In this document: positions 41,325 to 51,602 of the stretch, in pieces
Numbering within the stretch: position 1 is the stretch's first letter
Layout: each line of letters starts with the position of its first letter
From: Rapana venosa
Lineage: Eukaryota > Mollusca > Gastropoda > Neogastropoda > Muricidae
Reading direction: 5' to 3'
NCBI GenBank assembly: GCA_028751875.1
Contig: CM054140.1
Location: 7,132,570-7,196,569 of the forward strand
DNA: 64,000 bases
Notes under the pieces: generated by a model
Told to the model about the DNA's origin: nothing
Database searches by the model: none
The model's input: only the letters and a program-made list of their open reading frames with translations
Position numbers and translations under genes: made by a program

Positions 41325-41640
41325 TTGCTGTTCTCAATCTCAATCCACCATTTATTGTTTGATTGTCCAATCCTAACTGACCTGTTTAAAAGGAAAGGAA
41401 TAGATATTCATTAAAAATATGCCACTGTTCAAGAAGTTTTATATGACTCTCAGCAGTTCATAACATCAGTTGCTGAGATTATATATTCTTCCCCAGTAAG
41501 ACCTCTACTGTAGATAGTTGTGAGAATATAAATATACGTACATTAAAGAGAGAGAGAGAGAGAGAGATGTTGGTTTGAATGCGGGTGTGTCCTTATCACC
41601 AAGTAGTGAATGGACATTAAACAAAAACAAACAAACAAAA
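41325..41640 (+). mobile_element. LINE 3' fragment
   Basis: A conceptual frame reads HHLLFDCPILTDLFKRKGID then, after one stop, VQEVLYDSQQFITSVAEIIY, typical of the extreme C-terminus of non-LTR elements. A short 3' UTR with (GA)n and an ACAAACAAACAAAAC tail follows at 41625-41645. 5'-truncated and inactive. Confidence 0.6.
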
Positions 41641-41935
41641 CAAACGACTTAGCCGATGATGTTTAACAGAGTGCTGACTAGCGGTGTTTGGAGTATGTCC
41701 AGTCAGAACAGGGGCACCGCCAAACACCACCACAGTGACCCAGCAGCAGTGCAGGGCCCATCTGGATGGTGGCCTTACAGGAGCCAACATTGATAAGCTT
41801 GGTGTGAAATCCTGGCCATGAGGATACAACGTGAACAGCTAGGAGTGGGGGGCAGGGGGAGGATATTGGAAAATGTGCAGCAAGGTAATATAACAGGGCT
41901 TGACTTAACAGAGGTCGAGGCAGCAAAAAAACAAC
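41640..41935 (-). repeat. Dispersed repeat R8, copy 1
   Basis: Shares CACCAC-AGTGACCCAGCAG, CAGTGCAGGGCCCATCTGG, CCTTACAGGAGCC and a G-rich end with 43135-43400. The two are about 70 percent alike by eye over ~250 bp. No coding capacity recognised. Confidence 0.6.
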
Positions 41936-42370
41936 TACACACGCGCACGCACGCGCATGCGCGCGCGCGCGTGAACACACATATAAAAACCTAATCAATG
42001 ATAAACCATACAAATCAATCAAGAGAAGACAATATATGTAACTAAATGTGTGTGTGTGTACTCACAAATAGTCTTATTACTTTTCACGATAACAGAACAA
42101 AATAAGCATTTTAGTTTGCATTTCTGTTTTTTGCTTCTCTTCAAATCGGTAGTCTGTTGGTGTTACCATTTGTGTTTTCTTCTTTCTTTTTTTTTCTGTC
42201 TTTGACACATTCCATTCGTTTCCTCCAAACTGGTCAGCCATGCAGTCACAACTGATAAATTTCCTAATCCTATAGCTGTATCCCAAGCATAAGCAATCGT
42301 GGACTGGGACAGAGAACAATATTTTTCCACAACTCAACTGACCAAAATGAGCCTACACTAAGTTTTTCGA
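41936..42370. other. No gene recognised
   Basis: GCGC/CACA tract at 41938-41990 (Z-DNA-prone), then AT-rich intergenic sequence. Confidence 0.5.
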
Positions 42371-42379
42371 AAATATACC

Positions 42380-43125
42380 ACCCGCCTTGGCACAGTGGTT
42401 AGCGCACTGGGTTACGGACTAGAAGCTCATGGGTTCGAATCCCGTAAGGGTTATTGGGATCTTTTCGTACTCAAGCTGGCTCTTATCCAGAGTGAGTGTG
42501 CTTTATCTCCTTTATGGATGCTCAAAATACTTGACCAACACTGCAGGTGTCTGTATCTCTCGGGTCCCGGTTGAGCCCGGGATGTATTGTGATAGGAAGC
42601 GTAGAGTACAACCCTGTCAAGTAGTCTCAAAGCATATGCACCTCCACAGCAGCATCATTACATCATCCTCATCATCTTTCATCATCATCATCATGCAATA
42701 AAACGTTGCCTCTGATTTGGTGGCTCCAGTTGCTCTAGTCTCATGGTGACCTTAGTGTCGGTTTCCCCATACACTTTCATGCCTGTGGCGAGTTTTTGTC
42801 AAAGCATTTGGGGCTGGAGGTTCGCGGGGAACAGTCGTTCAAGGGAAGTTGGGGCGGTCGCCACCTCGGGTGGGTGACTCACAGTCAAAGTCCTTCGGAT
42901 GAGACTATAAACCGAGGCCCCGTGTTCGAACGCATGCAGAACATCTTGCGCACACGTTAAATCCTGTTCCGCTTTTCGGAAGAGTAGGCCATTGTGTGCT
43001 GGTGGAAACAGATGACAAAATTTATAAACCGCATACACACGGGGACTGGATGTAAACAAGCACATGAGTGCTTATTCCGTTATCCTCGATATAAAAGAAT
43101 AGATAAATAAAAATAAATAAATAAA
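42380..43125 (+). mobile_element. SINE-B head joined to a SINE-A body
   Basis: The head CCGCCTTGGCACAGTGGTTA with CATGGGTTCGAATCCCGTAA gives clear tRNA A and B boxes; the acceptor stem is only partly paired (CCTT/AAGG), so it is not a functional tRNA gene. Then CTGCAGGTGTCTGTATCTCT, (ATC)n at 42680, and from ~42885 the SINE-A D1 module (GACTATAAACCGAGGCCCCG) through CATTATCCTCGATATAAA-like sequence to an AAATAAATAAATAAAC tail. Confidence 0.8.
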
Positions 43126-43132
43126 CTCAGTC

Positions 43133-43400
43133 TGTCTCTGGGATGGGGGCTTAGTAGGTGGTGTCCTGGGTATGTTAGCTCAGAGCAGGGTACCACTGGA
43201 CACCACCAAAGTGACCCAGCAGCAGTGCAGAGCCCCTCTGGCTGGTGGCCCCACGGAGGCCTGGCATTGACGGGCTCCCTGTGGACCTCTGACCCTGGGG
43301 ATGCGACATAACGAATCAGGGTATGGCTGGGGGCGGGGAGAGTGGAATGAGCGGCGTGGGCACGGCGGGACGGGGGACGTCACAGAAGATGAGGCAGCCA
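43133..43400 (-). repeat. Dispersed repeat R8, copy 2
   Basis: Partner of 41640-41935: CACCAC-AAGTGACCCAGCA, CAGTGCAGAGCCCCTCTGG, GGCCCCACGGAGGCC. GC-rich. Confidence 0.6.
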
Positions 43401-43429
43401 ACCAAAAAAGTTTTAGAAAATAAATCTTG

Positions 43430-43830
43430 TCGAGTTTACTTCTTAAGCCATTAGACTCGTGATCTGCTGACCTAGGTTCGAGTCTTGTTCAAGAGGGATT
43501 TTTCTCTGGAGTTAACATCAGTCTCATCAGTTGGGGACAGTCTCAAACACTTCACATCATAAGAACTTTTCAATCTGGAGTTAACATCAGTGCCGACTCC
43601 ACTCTCCCCAAAAAGTCCTTCGGATGAGACTATAAACCGAGGTCCCGTGTGCGAACGCACGCAGAACATATTTCGCACACGTTAAAACCTGTTTCGCTGT
43701 TCGGAAGAGTAGGCCATTGTGTGCCGGTGGGAACCGATGACAAAATTTACAAAAACTGCATGCACACGGGGACTAGATGCAAAAAAGCACACGAATGCTT
43801 ATTCCATTATCCTTGAAATTAAAGAATAAA
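43430..43830 (+). mobile_element. SINE-A
   Basis: Head CCATTAGACTCGTGATCTGC with CTAGGTTCGAGTCTTG (B-box-like), two GTTAACATCAGT boxes, D1 (GAGACTATAAACCGAGGTCC, GAACGCACGCAGAACATA) and the end CATTATCCTTGAAATTAAAG. Confidence 0.82.
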
Positions 43831-43984
43831 GATTCAAATGGTGACTTTGTGTTGTGGCGCCCCAAATCCTCAAATCACGTGTTCTAATCTTGATCTAGGC
43901 AGGTTACCAAAAAAAAGACAGGGTACTTGGAAAGAGACATATACATGCATTTCTCCTATTTTGTGTGTGTAAAAAGGTAAACAA

Positions 43985-44220
43985 GTAAAGGTCGTAGGGA
44001 AGTGAGACGTCAGAGACCTCAGCTTCTCAAGGGGCCAGCATATTAAGGGCGGCGCCCATCTCCTCTCCCTCGCTGCATTACCCTCCCTGACCCTAAAGAG
44101 GCAGGTACCCATTTACAGCTGGGTGAACTGGGGGACTGTACTGAAGCCAAGGCGCGCAAACGGTCACCCATCCAAGTGGTAACCACTTTCGATGCTGCTT
44201 AACCTTGGTTGGGGAACATG
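43985..44220 (-). mobile_element. SINE-C
   Basis: Minus strand: AACCAAGGTTAAGCAGCATC, GTACAGTCCCCCAGTTCACC, GCTGTAAATGGGTACCTGCC, ATGCTGGCCCCTTGAGAAGC and a CTTTACTTGTTTACC tail. Confidence 0.8.
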
Positions 44221-44449
44221 CAACAACAACAACAAAAAACAGCAAATAGGTCACCAAGCCCCCTTGGCTCACAAAAGAACAAGAAGAAGCGGTGTGTTAT
44301 CTGAAACATTTTTTTAATAGAAAGAAAGAAAAAGAATGTCTAGAAATGCCGGGTCAAAAGCTTTGTCAGTTGACAGACGTGATCTAGGCGCCATGGCCAT
44401 GTCTACATTTATTTAGTTATTTATCTATTGTAAAAATAAAAAAAATAAT

Positions 44450-44765
44450 TATTTATTTATTTCGAGGATGATGGAATAACCACTCATGTGCTTTCTTTTT
44501 ACAGCCAGTCCCCGGGTGTACGCAGTTTTGTAAATTTTGTCCTCCGTTCCCACCGGCACAGAATGGCCCACTCTTCCGAAAAGCGGAACGGGTTTTAACG
44601 TGTGCGCAAGATGTTCTGCGTGCGTTCGCACACGGGACCTCGGTTTATAGTCTCATCTGAAGGAATTTTGGAGGAAGTAGAGCTGGCACTGATGTTAACT
44701 CCAGATTGACAAGTTCTTATGGTGTGAAGTGTTAGTCTGAGACTGTCCCCAGCCATGACAAGCTC
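44450..44765 (-). mobile_element. SINE-A
   Basis: Minus strand: GTTAACATCAGTGCCAGCTC, GAGACTATAAACCGAGGTCC, GAACGCACGCAGAACATC, GAGTGGGCCATTCTGTGCC, CATCATCCTCGAAATAAA and an AATAATT tail. Confidence 0.82.
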
Positions 44766-45622
44766 GTAGCAAAACTCTTAGCTTCGCCAAAGGTAAGAAT
44801 TTGCGTATGCCACCGTTTTCAGCCCACCATGAAGGTAGCCGCATTCCGACTTCGGGGATGTATGCTGGGTATCTTCATGTTTCTGTAACCCACCGTACGC
44901 TGACATGAATTAAGGGTGGATTTTTAATGTGCATATTTGATCTTTCTGCATGTGTATATCATCATCATCATCATCATCATCATCAGTCCCGTGACCTTGG
45001 CGGTCATGGGGGAGACACGAAAGACGATACCGTGGTAAGCCTCCTCCATCCATCTCGGTCCTCGGCTCTGCGCAGTAGTGCCGAGTCATTCATCCTGGTC
45101 CATTCTCTGATGTTGTCCATCCATGACTTGTTCTGTCTTCCCCTCTTTCTGCCACCTTCGAGTGTTCCCTGCAGTACTGTTTTTGGCAGAGTGTTGTGGC
45201 GGGTGACGTGGCCGAACCATGTTAGCTTTTTCTTCTTGACGATGGTGAGAAGGGGTTCCTGTGGACCTGCCAGCCGTGTTATTTGGCTCTTGACAAATTC
45301 ATTTGTCTTTCATTCTCTCCAGGATATGCCCAGCAGTTTTCTATGGCATTTTGTTTCAAATGCCTGGATTCGCTTTGCTGTTTCAGCAGTCAGTGTCCAG
45401 GTTTCATTTCCGTACAGCAGGATAGTCTGAATTAGGGCTTTGTAGAGCTTTAGTAAGGGAATGAAGGCACTGGCAAGTCTACACCTGAAGATGACCTGGG
45501 AGATCGTAAAAAAAAATCCCCACCCTTAATTCACCAGACGCCGCCGAGATTCAAACCCACAACTCCATGGACCAGAGAGATTGAAGTTGAAAGGTCTTAA
45601 CCACTCGGCTATAGCACCCTTA
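44766..45622 (-). mobile_element. SINE-E with an RTE-type LINE fragment nested inside
   Basis: On the minus strand a class-II-tRNA-like head (CTATAGCCGAGTGGTTAAGA, GGGTTTGAATCTCGG; 45540-45622) leads to GGTGAATTAAGGGTGGGGAT and CGATCTCCCAGGTCA. After the LINE insertion it resumes with GCAGAAAGATCAAATATGC, GCGTACGGTGGGTTACAGAA, CAGCATACATCCCCGAAGTC and the D2 module, ending at TTAGCTT. The two halves look like one SINE split in the middle. Confidence 0.72.
44958..45460 (-). pseudogene. RTE-type LINE C-terminal fragment
   Basis: Conceptual minus-strand translation: LYKALIQTILLYGNETWTLT, AETAKRIQAFETKCHRKLLG, then a TGA where a His or Arg is usual (SWRE*KTNEFVKSQI), LAGPQEPLLTIVKKKKLTWF, GHVTRHNTLPKTVLQGTLEG, GRKRGRQNKSWMDNIREWT. 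It ends in a (GAT)n tail (44958-44985), typical of RTE-like 3' ends. Only the post-RT part is present. The plus-strand frame over this region is a shadow. Confidence 0.85.
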
Positions 45623-45865
45623 TCTCAGCATACCAACATGCACTCTACTTTAAAGGAAAAAAAAAATCACGTGACGTCGGAATATGGCTGCCTATGTCGT
45701 GAGGTACTTTTTAAAAAAAAGTCACACACGCAAACTTTTAATTTTTAATCTATTGTTTACTTTGGATTTCACGTCTCTCAGGTGGGATTAGTGAGTCGTT
45801 TATATTTTTCTGTCTGAAATATATATTTTTTTTACAGAAGAGAACCAGTTCTTATCTGATTCTTC
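45623..45865. other. No gene recognised
   Basis: AT-rich. A 5'-truncated R1-like end (TTCTTCTTCGTCAGACAGCA) is at 45862-45885. Confidence 0.5.
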
Positions 45866-45894
45866 TTCGTCAGACAGCAACTATTAGTTTCACT

Positions 45895-45978
45895 TTGTGG
45901 TGTGTGTGTGTGTGTGTGTGTGTGTTTGATGTGTGTGTGTGTGTGTGTGTGTGTGTTTGAGTGTGTGTGTGTGTGTTG

Positions 45979-46042
<64 letters not shown>

Positions 46043-46075
46043 TGTAAATGTGTGTGTAAATGCGTGTGACACCAA
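45895..46075 (+). repeat. (GT)n microsatellite
   Basis: Long GT tract with GTTTGA interruptions; the minus-strand H/T frames are artefacts. Confidence 0.95.
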
Positions 46076-46284
46076 GTGTTGTCAACTTTGAAGATGTGTG
46101 TTACTTGTTATGTGTATAGTTTTAAAATGCCACCCATAATTTATCTGTTGAGATAAGAAAGTAGTCTGAGTCGTGTGTCTTGTTGTCTGTCATGTGAGCG
46201 ATATCTTGTTATGGGAATTCGTAGTTCTGGTAACTGACGAATCTTGTCAAAAATCGACTTAGCTTATGCGTTATTGTTGTTGCC

Positions 46285-46286
46285 TT

Positions 46287-46356
<70 letters not shown>

Positions 46357-46400
46357 CTCTGTGTCTCTCTCTGTGTCTCTCTGTGTCTCTCTCTGTGAGT
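46285..46400 (+). repeat. (CT)n microsatellite
   Basis: CT tract with a GTCTCTCTGT-type end leading into the LINE fragment. Confidence 0.92.
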
Positions 46401-46890
46401 ATTTAAGGCTAGATATGGATAAACATTTAATGTTTATAACGACAAGATTTAGATTAGGTGTATCAGAATTAGGTGTTCATTACTATAGGTATAGAAATGT
46501 TGGTAATGATGAATTGATTTGTCCTCTGTGTAAAGAGGCAGAAGAAAACGAAGTTCATTTTGTTCTATGCTGCCCTGTTTTAACAACGATTAGAGAACAG
46601 TTTATTAAGCCCAAATATTATGGACAGCCATCATTGTTTAAATTAACCTTGTTGATGTCATCATCCTCTCCTGAAGTAGTCCGTAACTTTGCCTTGTATT
46701 TATATAAAGCATTTAAGCTTAGAGACCTTGTTATGTCGTGAGAATCATTTTTATCATATGCAGTCAGTCTGTATTCACTTTTTTCTTTCATTTTTGGATC
46801 TTACTACATGTGTTGCAATTATCGTACCATGTTCGTATACCCCTTCATAAGGGGCCTTGGCCTATAAATGAATAAATAATCCGAATCCGA
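46399..46890 (+). mobile_element. LINE 3' fragment with C-terminal zinc-knuckle-like motif
   Basis: Open from 46399 to 46741: RFRLGVSELGVHYYRYRNVG, ICPLCKEAEENEVHFVLCCP, EVVRNFALYLYKAFKLRDLV. CPLC-x8-H-x3-C is a common C-terminal motif of non-LTR reverse-transcriptase proteins. The 3' UTR follows, with GGGGCCTTGGCCTATAAATG, ending in an AATCCGAATCCGAATC tail (46875-46890). The coding end is intact but the rest is missing. Confidence 0.75.
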
Positions 46891-47004
46891 ATCTCTGAGT
46901 TCAGAGTTCTCTGACTCTGTCTCTCTGTTTTGAAATCAAGAAAACACTCAAATTAAGTGTAGCCACCCTTATGTATAGGCCAATGGCCTTTTTGTGAATA
47001 GGCT

Positions 47005-47103
47005 AAATCTTTTGAGTTCTCTCTGTCTCTGTCTGTCTGTCTGTCTCTCTCTGTCTGTTGCTCAAACACTTAGAGTACGCACACATACATACATACATAC
47101 ATA

Positions 47104-47168
<65 letters not shown>

Positions 47169-47219
47169 TAAGTGCTATCACAAATTTGTCAGTTTCACCT
47201 TGTACGTTCACATGACACA

Positions 47220-47255
<36 letters not shown>

Positions 47256-47280
47256 ATAGATAGACAGAGGACAAGTTTGT
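47005..47280 (+). repeat. (CT)n, (CATA)n and (TATC)n microsatellites
   Basis: CTCTCTGTCTGT at 47016-47062, ACAT repeats at 47085-47105, CT repeats at 47107-47152, TATC repeats at 47221-47256. Confidence 0.92.
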
Positions 47281-47283
47281 AGG

Positions 47284-48834
47284 GAACAATTTTCGTGCTG
47301 CCTGGCAGGCAATAAAAAATATGTCAGTAGTAAACATGGTAGCTGCCCCACATAGGTCGAAGATTAGTCTCCAGGGGGTCTGTGACAACAACTTACCAGA
47401 CCATTTAAATGCAATTTTTACTCGCTTGGAAAAGCATGATATTTTGGATTAAATAAATGGCCTGAAGCAATCTCTACCCTTTGAGAACAGCGTCATTGTT
47501 GATGAAACAGTTATTTGTAAACACTTCAAGGCAATAAATATCAACAAATCTCCGGACCAGATAGCATATGCGACAGAAACCTTACGTTCTGTGCTATTGA
47601 GCTTGCCTGCGTCTTTCAGCACCTGTTCCAAGCCTCGCTGGACACTAGCCAGATACCAGTTATTTGGAAGACTTCCAATGTAATACCTCTTCCAAAGAAA
47701 CGAAATCTTTCTCGGCCCAATGATTCCAGACCTGCAGCCCTCACATCACTTGTGATGAAAACATTAGAAAAGATCGTAAAATCTCGCATTCTTTCCGCTA
47801 CAGAGAAAGACCTTGACCCACTACAGTTTGCCTAGAGGACAGGACGAGGTGTCGAAGATGCCAAACTGTTCATTTTAAACAAGTTGTACAACCACTTAGA
47901 AGCACCTTACTCTCATGCCAGAATATTGTTTGCTGACTTTAGTTCAGCTTTCAATACAATGCAGCCTCATGTTCTTGTTCACAAAATACTTTCAAAATTT
48001 GATGTAGACTATCAACTTGTTCGTTGGCTGATGGATTTTTTAACTAGCAGACCGCAGCGTGTTTTTGCCAATAAAATATCTTCATCGGTTAGATTTACGT
48101 GTACGGGTTTTGGGTGCGTTCTCTCGCCACTTCTGTACATTCTATACACAGATGATTGCAGAAGCAGCTATGAAAATTCCTTTCTTGTAAAATTTGCCGA
48201 TGACAGTGCTCTTTTGTCTCTCTTATCTGGATCTGTCCAAAACCATGGTCCAGCCTTCACTGATTTCGTCAATTGGTGTGATGAGGCATATCTGGAGCTA
48301 AATGTTTCTAAAACTAAAGATCTCGCTATCATTTCAGAAGATCGGGTCACACTTCTGAGCATGTTACCATCCATAGTCAAGAAGTTGAAAATGTTTCGAA
48401 GTACAAGTATCTGGGAGCTATTTTTGATCACAAATTAAACTGATGCTATTGTCAAAAAGGGACAACAACGTATGCATTTTCTAAGGAAGCTTAACTCATT
48501 TTTTGTTGACAAAAAGATTCTTTCTTTGTTCTACAAGTCCTACATAGAGAGCGTTCTAAGTTTTGCTTTTATCTGTTGGTACAACAACCTTAGTGTTAAA
48601 AACAAGAATAGTCTTCGGAGAATTGTTAGAATCTGCTCAAAAATAATTGGAGAAGAACAAAGAAATCTCAAGCCGTATTGCGATCAGCAGCTTGTGCGCA
48701 AAGCGACTGCCATCTTGGCTGATCCTTCCCATGCTATGTCTTCGGAATTTCAGTTGTTGCCTTCAGGACGCCGCTTTCGGTGCTACAACAGTAAAACAAA
48801 TAGAAACAATTCTTTTGTTCTAGTAGTCATTTGA
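47284..48834 (+). pseudogene. Jockey/Rex1-like non-LTR retrotransposon, decayed
   Basis: From FRAAWQAIKNMS (47290) through the frame-broken RT fingers to 47884-48438: RILFADFSSAFNTMQPH, VRWLMDFLTSRPQRV, GCVLSPLLYILYTDDC and VKFADDSALLS (catalytic ADD near 48200). After a frameshift near 48420, 48472-48834 reads MHFLRKLNSFFVDKKILSLF, YKSYIESVLSFAFICWYNNL, LPSGRRFRCYNSKTNRN. Several stops lie before 47880 and the PQG before GCVLSP is lost. No endonuclease domain is present, so it is 5'-truncated. Clade from motif style only. Confidence 0.85.
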
Positions 48835-48899
48835 ATTCTAAATTCAAAACAGCACTGACCATTCAGTTTTACATTCTCTGATATACCCCCCTGATTGTC

Positions 48900-49380
48900 A
48901 AGTGCGCGCGCACGTGTGTGTGTGTGTGTGTGTGTGGTAATGAAAATAAGTACTCCTGTATCTTGCTTTTGGCTTTCAAGAATGATTTCTAAAGTGTGTG
49001 TGTGTGTGTGTGTGGTAATGAAAATAAGTACTCCTGTATCTTGCTTTTGGCTTTCAAGAATGATTTCTAAAGTGTGTGTGTGGGGTGTGTGTGTGTGTGT
49101 GTGTGTAAGTTTATGTCTTTACTAGACAATGGTCATTATGGTGCACGGGTGCACGTGTGTGTATGTGTGTGTTTTCTGGTCAAATAGTCTTTATAAAACT
49201 TTGTTCATATATTGGTGTGTGTGTATAGGTGTGCGCGCGTGCGTGCACGCGTAAAAAATAAGTTTATGTCTTTTCCAATCAATAGTTTTTTTTTACAACA
49301 TTGCATTCCTACATTGGTATGTGTGGGTGTGTGTGTACGCGGTGCGTGTGTGTGCGCGCACCTGGGTTTGTGTGGGTGAT
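48900..49380 (+). repeat. (GT)n tracts with a ~90-bp tandem duplication
   Basis: GTAATGAAAATAAGTACTCC through GGCTTTCAAGAATGATTTCT occurs twice (48937-49000 and 49014-49078), separated by GT repeats. Further GT/GC tracts continue to 49375. Confidence 0.85.
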
Positions 49381-49424
49381 AATTTTTTTTACAGCTATCT
49401 TGGCATGTTTATAACAATCTGAAA

Positions 49425-49545
49425 TGTATTTTTCTTGTGTCTTGTGAGATAATTATAGGCATCAATGTGCCTGTCAGTATTGTAATTGCCCTTCATGGGA
49501 TGATTAGGGTGTTTTGGACTTGACTTGACTTGACTGGACTATCTG
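49425..49545 (+). repeat. Dispersed LINE-type 3' end with (GACTT)n tail (R9)
   Basis: CAATGTGCCTGTCAGTATTG, CCCTTCATGGGATGATTAGG, then GGACTTGACTTGACTTGACT. Closely matches 26125-26255 and 37430-37540 inside the EFCAB7 intron. Confidence 0.7.
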
Positions 49546-49940
49546 GATATCAAGGTGTTATCACACATATGTCAGTTCCACCTTGTAGCTTCACACGCCA
49601 CACAAAGGGACGTGGACAGAAAAGGGTTTGATGATTTCTTATCAGCAGGGCTTTGACTCCTGCCGCCGGCACTTAGCAACAACACCCCCACCCCCTCCAC
49701 TCTCCGACCACCCCCTCCCCCCTCCCGTCCCCTATTAGCCCAGCCCCCCACCCCTCCCCCATCTCCTCTTCTATCAGTCAAGGTCATTGGCAAGGTACAT
49801 ATGGTGACCGGGGCAAGGTGGAGGTCGATCACTTTCCTGATGTATACCCTGAGTATACAGACCCATTTCTCTAATTCGATAACACTTCGGACTGGGTCAT
49901 GGGTCTTCAGCTGCTCACACCAGAGAGAGGGAGGGAGAGG

Positions 49941-49982
<42 letters not shown>

Positions 49983-50170
49983 GAGAGGGAGGGAGAGAGG
50001 GAGAGGTGGGTGGAGAGAGAGAGAGTAGGGGAAGGGGTAGGTGAGGGAGCACCAGATGCCTCCTTTGCGGAGGTGAGGGACCTTACAGGCCCCCTTTCCT
50101 TATCCAAGCTCTACTTTCCAGGGGCCAGGATTGGCTGGTAGGCTGTGTCACACCTTCTGGCTCCAGCGTT
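49546..50170 (+). other. Upstream flank of SLC37, no gene recognised
   Basis: Contains a C-rich stretch (49680-49770) and a (GA)n run (49920-50030). A possible E-box CACGTG is at 50177-50182. Confidence 0.5.
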
Positions 50171-50230
50171 CACTGTCACGTGTGCTCCTGGTGATTTAAA
50201 AGGTGAGGATTTGGGCTGAGGGAGGTTTCT
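50170..50230 (+). promoter_or_regulatory. Possible SLC37 promoter elements
   Basis: An E-box CACGTG (50177-50182) lies 18 bp before a TATA-like TTTAAAAG (50195-50202), about 630 bp upstream of the start codon. Spacing would allow transcription to start near 50225. Sequence resemblance only. Confidence 0.25.
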
Positions 50231-50321
50231 TTTAAACTGGGAACGCTTTTTGTACTCCTTGAACTACTCAGTCTGTCGATGGTTCCTTGGCAGCCTCAGG
50301 AGCAGAAGTCGAGGTCAAGTG

Positions 50322-50482
50322 CAGAGTGAAGGAACAGCTTGCCCCACAGTGCAGCAGAGTGAAGGAACAGCTTGCCCCACAGTGCAGAGTGAAGGAACAG
50401 CTTGCCCCACAGTGCAGCAGAGTGAAGGAACAGCTTGCCCCACAGTGCAGCAGAGTGAAGGAACAGCTTGCCCCACAGTGTC
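50322..50482 (+). repeat. Minisatellite of ~30/33 bp, five copies, SLC37 5' region
   Basis: Five copies of AGTGAAGGAACAGCTTGCCC followed by CACAGTGCAG, with or without an extra CAG. If transcription starts upstream, the array lies in the 5' leader. Confidence 0.9.
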
Positions 50483-50829
50483 AGCTGTGAACAGTCAGAC
50501 TGCCGGCAACACCACGCGCCCTGATCTGTATGTAGCGTGACAGTTGCACCACATCCATTCCCATCATTTGTCTAGCAACAGTGGAAAAAAGGAACAACCG
50601 AAAGATTCATGTACAGCATTCACTTAAAGAAACATCCCGAAAACAAACTCCAAAACCAGCGCAGGAGGAATCAGCTTGAAGATCTGCAGAACAGCTGGAC
50701 TCGATTTCTAACCTAAAGAACATCAAGCTTTTATAACACACTCGTTCCGTTTTCTTGTGGCTTTCTCAGCGGTATCCTGTACCGTTTTGACTACACATAG
50801 TTTGTGACAGGCCTCGCCTCCCATCAGCC

Positions 50830-51602
50830 ATGGGTTGTGCCGGCGTGAAGTCTACCTTTGAGAGCTACACGCGCTACCACCTCAGCGCCTTCGTGCTCAC
50901 CTTCCTCAGCTACTCCATGCTACACGCCACGCGCAAAAGCTTCAGCAATGTCAAGACCACCATGTCGTCAGAATGGACCCCAGCTCTCTTCAACGAATCC
51001 ACAGAAAGCGCCTTCACTCCGCAGCTGACGTGGAATCACCGCAGGTTCTTCGTGTCCTTAGACGACGCTGAGGAGTTCATGGGGACTCTGGACGCCAGCT
51101 TCATGTTCGCGTACGCCGTGGGTCTCTTCGTCAGTGGCTTCATCGCTGACCGCAATGACCTGAGGCTGGTGCTGAGCATCGGCATGGCGTTAACCTCCCT
51201 GACGGTCTTCGTGTACGGCTGCCTGTTTGAGTGGCTGCACTTCTACTCTGTGCCGGCCTACGTGGTGATCTGGGCCATCAACGGCTTCCTGCAGTCCTCA
51301 GCCTGGCCCTGCGTGGTGGCCGTGATGGGCAACTGGTTCGGCAAAGGCAGCCGCGGCTTGGTGCTGGGCGTGTGGAGCGCCTGCGCCTCTGTGGGCAACA
51401 TCCTGGGCTCGGTGATGGTGTCGGCTGTTCTGGATTACGGCTACGACTACGCCTTTCTCTTCACTGCCTGTGTGCTGCTGGCCACCGCTGTTCTGGACTT
51501 CTTCGGCTTGGTGCCCACTCCCCAGGAGGTGGGCCTGTCCCTGCCTGAAGACGCTGAGGGTGACGGAGATGTCTACAACATGGAGTTAGAAGTGATCCCC
51601 GG
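50830..51602 (+). CDS. SLC37A2: SLC37 exon 1, N-terminal half (frame 1)
   Basis: Starts MGCAGVKSTFESYTRYHL. TM1 ~18-34 is followed by LHATRKSFSNVK, where R35/K36 correspond to the conserved substrate-side Arg-Lys of SLC37 proteins. N55-E-S is a plausible glycosylation sequon in the first lumenal loop. TM2 ~83-103 (SFMFAYAVGLFVSGFIADR), TM3 ~110-130, TM4-5 with WAINGFLQSSAWPCVVAVMG and NWFGKGSRGLVLGVWSACAS, and TM6 with LFTACVLLATAVLDFFGLV follow. GNWFGKG and SVGNILGS are family hallmarks. This frame runs on to a stop at 51724 but loses SLC37-like continuity near 51600. Confidence 0.9.

Noticed and set aside
42380..42450. Functional tRNA gene
   Set aside because: Good A and B boxes, but the acceptor stem is mostly unpaired and the sequence runs directly into a SINE body. 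The same holds for the heads at 15577, 17962, 40673, 41235, 45622 and 63818.
44927..45430. Plus-strand 167-codon frame starting with poly-His
   Set aside because: It is antisense to a clear RTE LINE fragment on the minus strand; the His run is the LINE's (GAT)n tail read backwards.
44905..45537. A 633-bp DNA transposon bounded by inverted GAATTAAGGGTGG
   Set aside because: The inverted motifs fall within the two halves of a SINE, and the interior is a LINE fragment with its own tail; no target duplication was identified.
50250..50540. Small protein from the five-copy minisatellite (SEGTACPTVQ repeats)
   Set aside because: The frame is confined to the repeat and lacks homology; the array more likely belongs to the SLC37 5' region.
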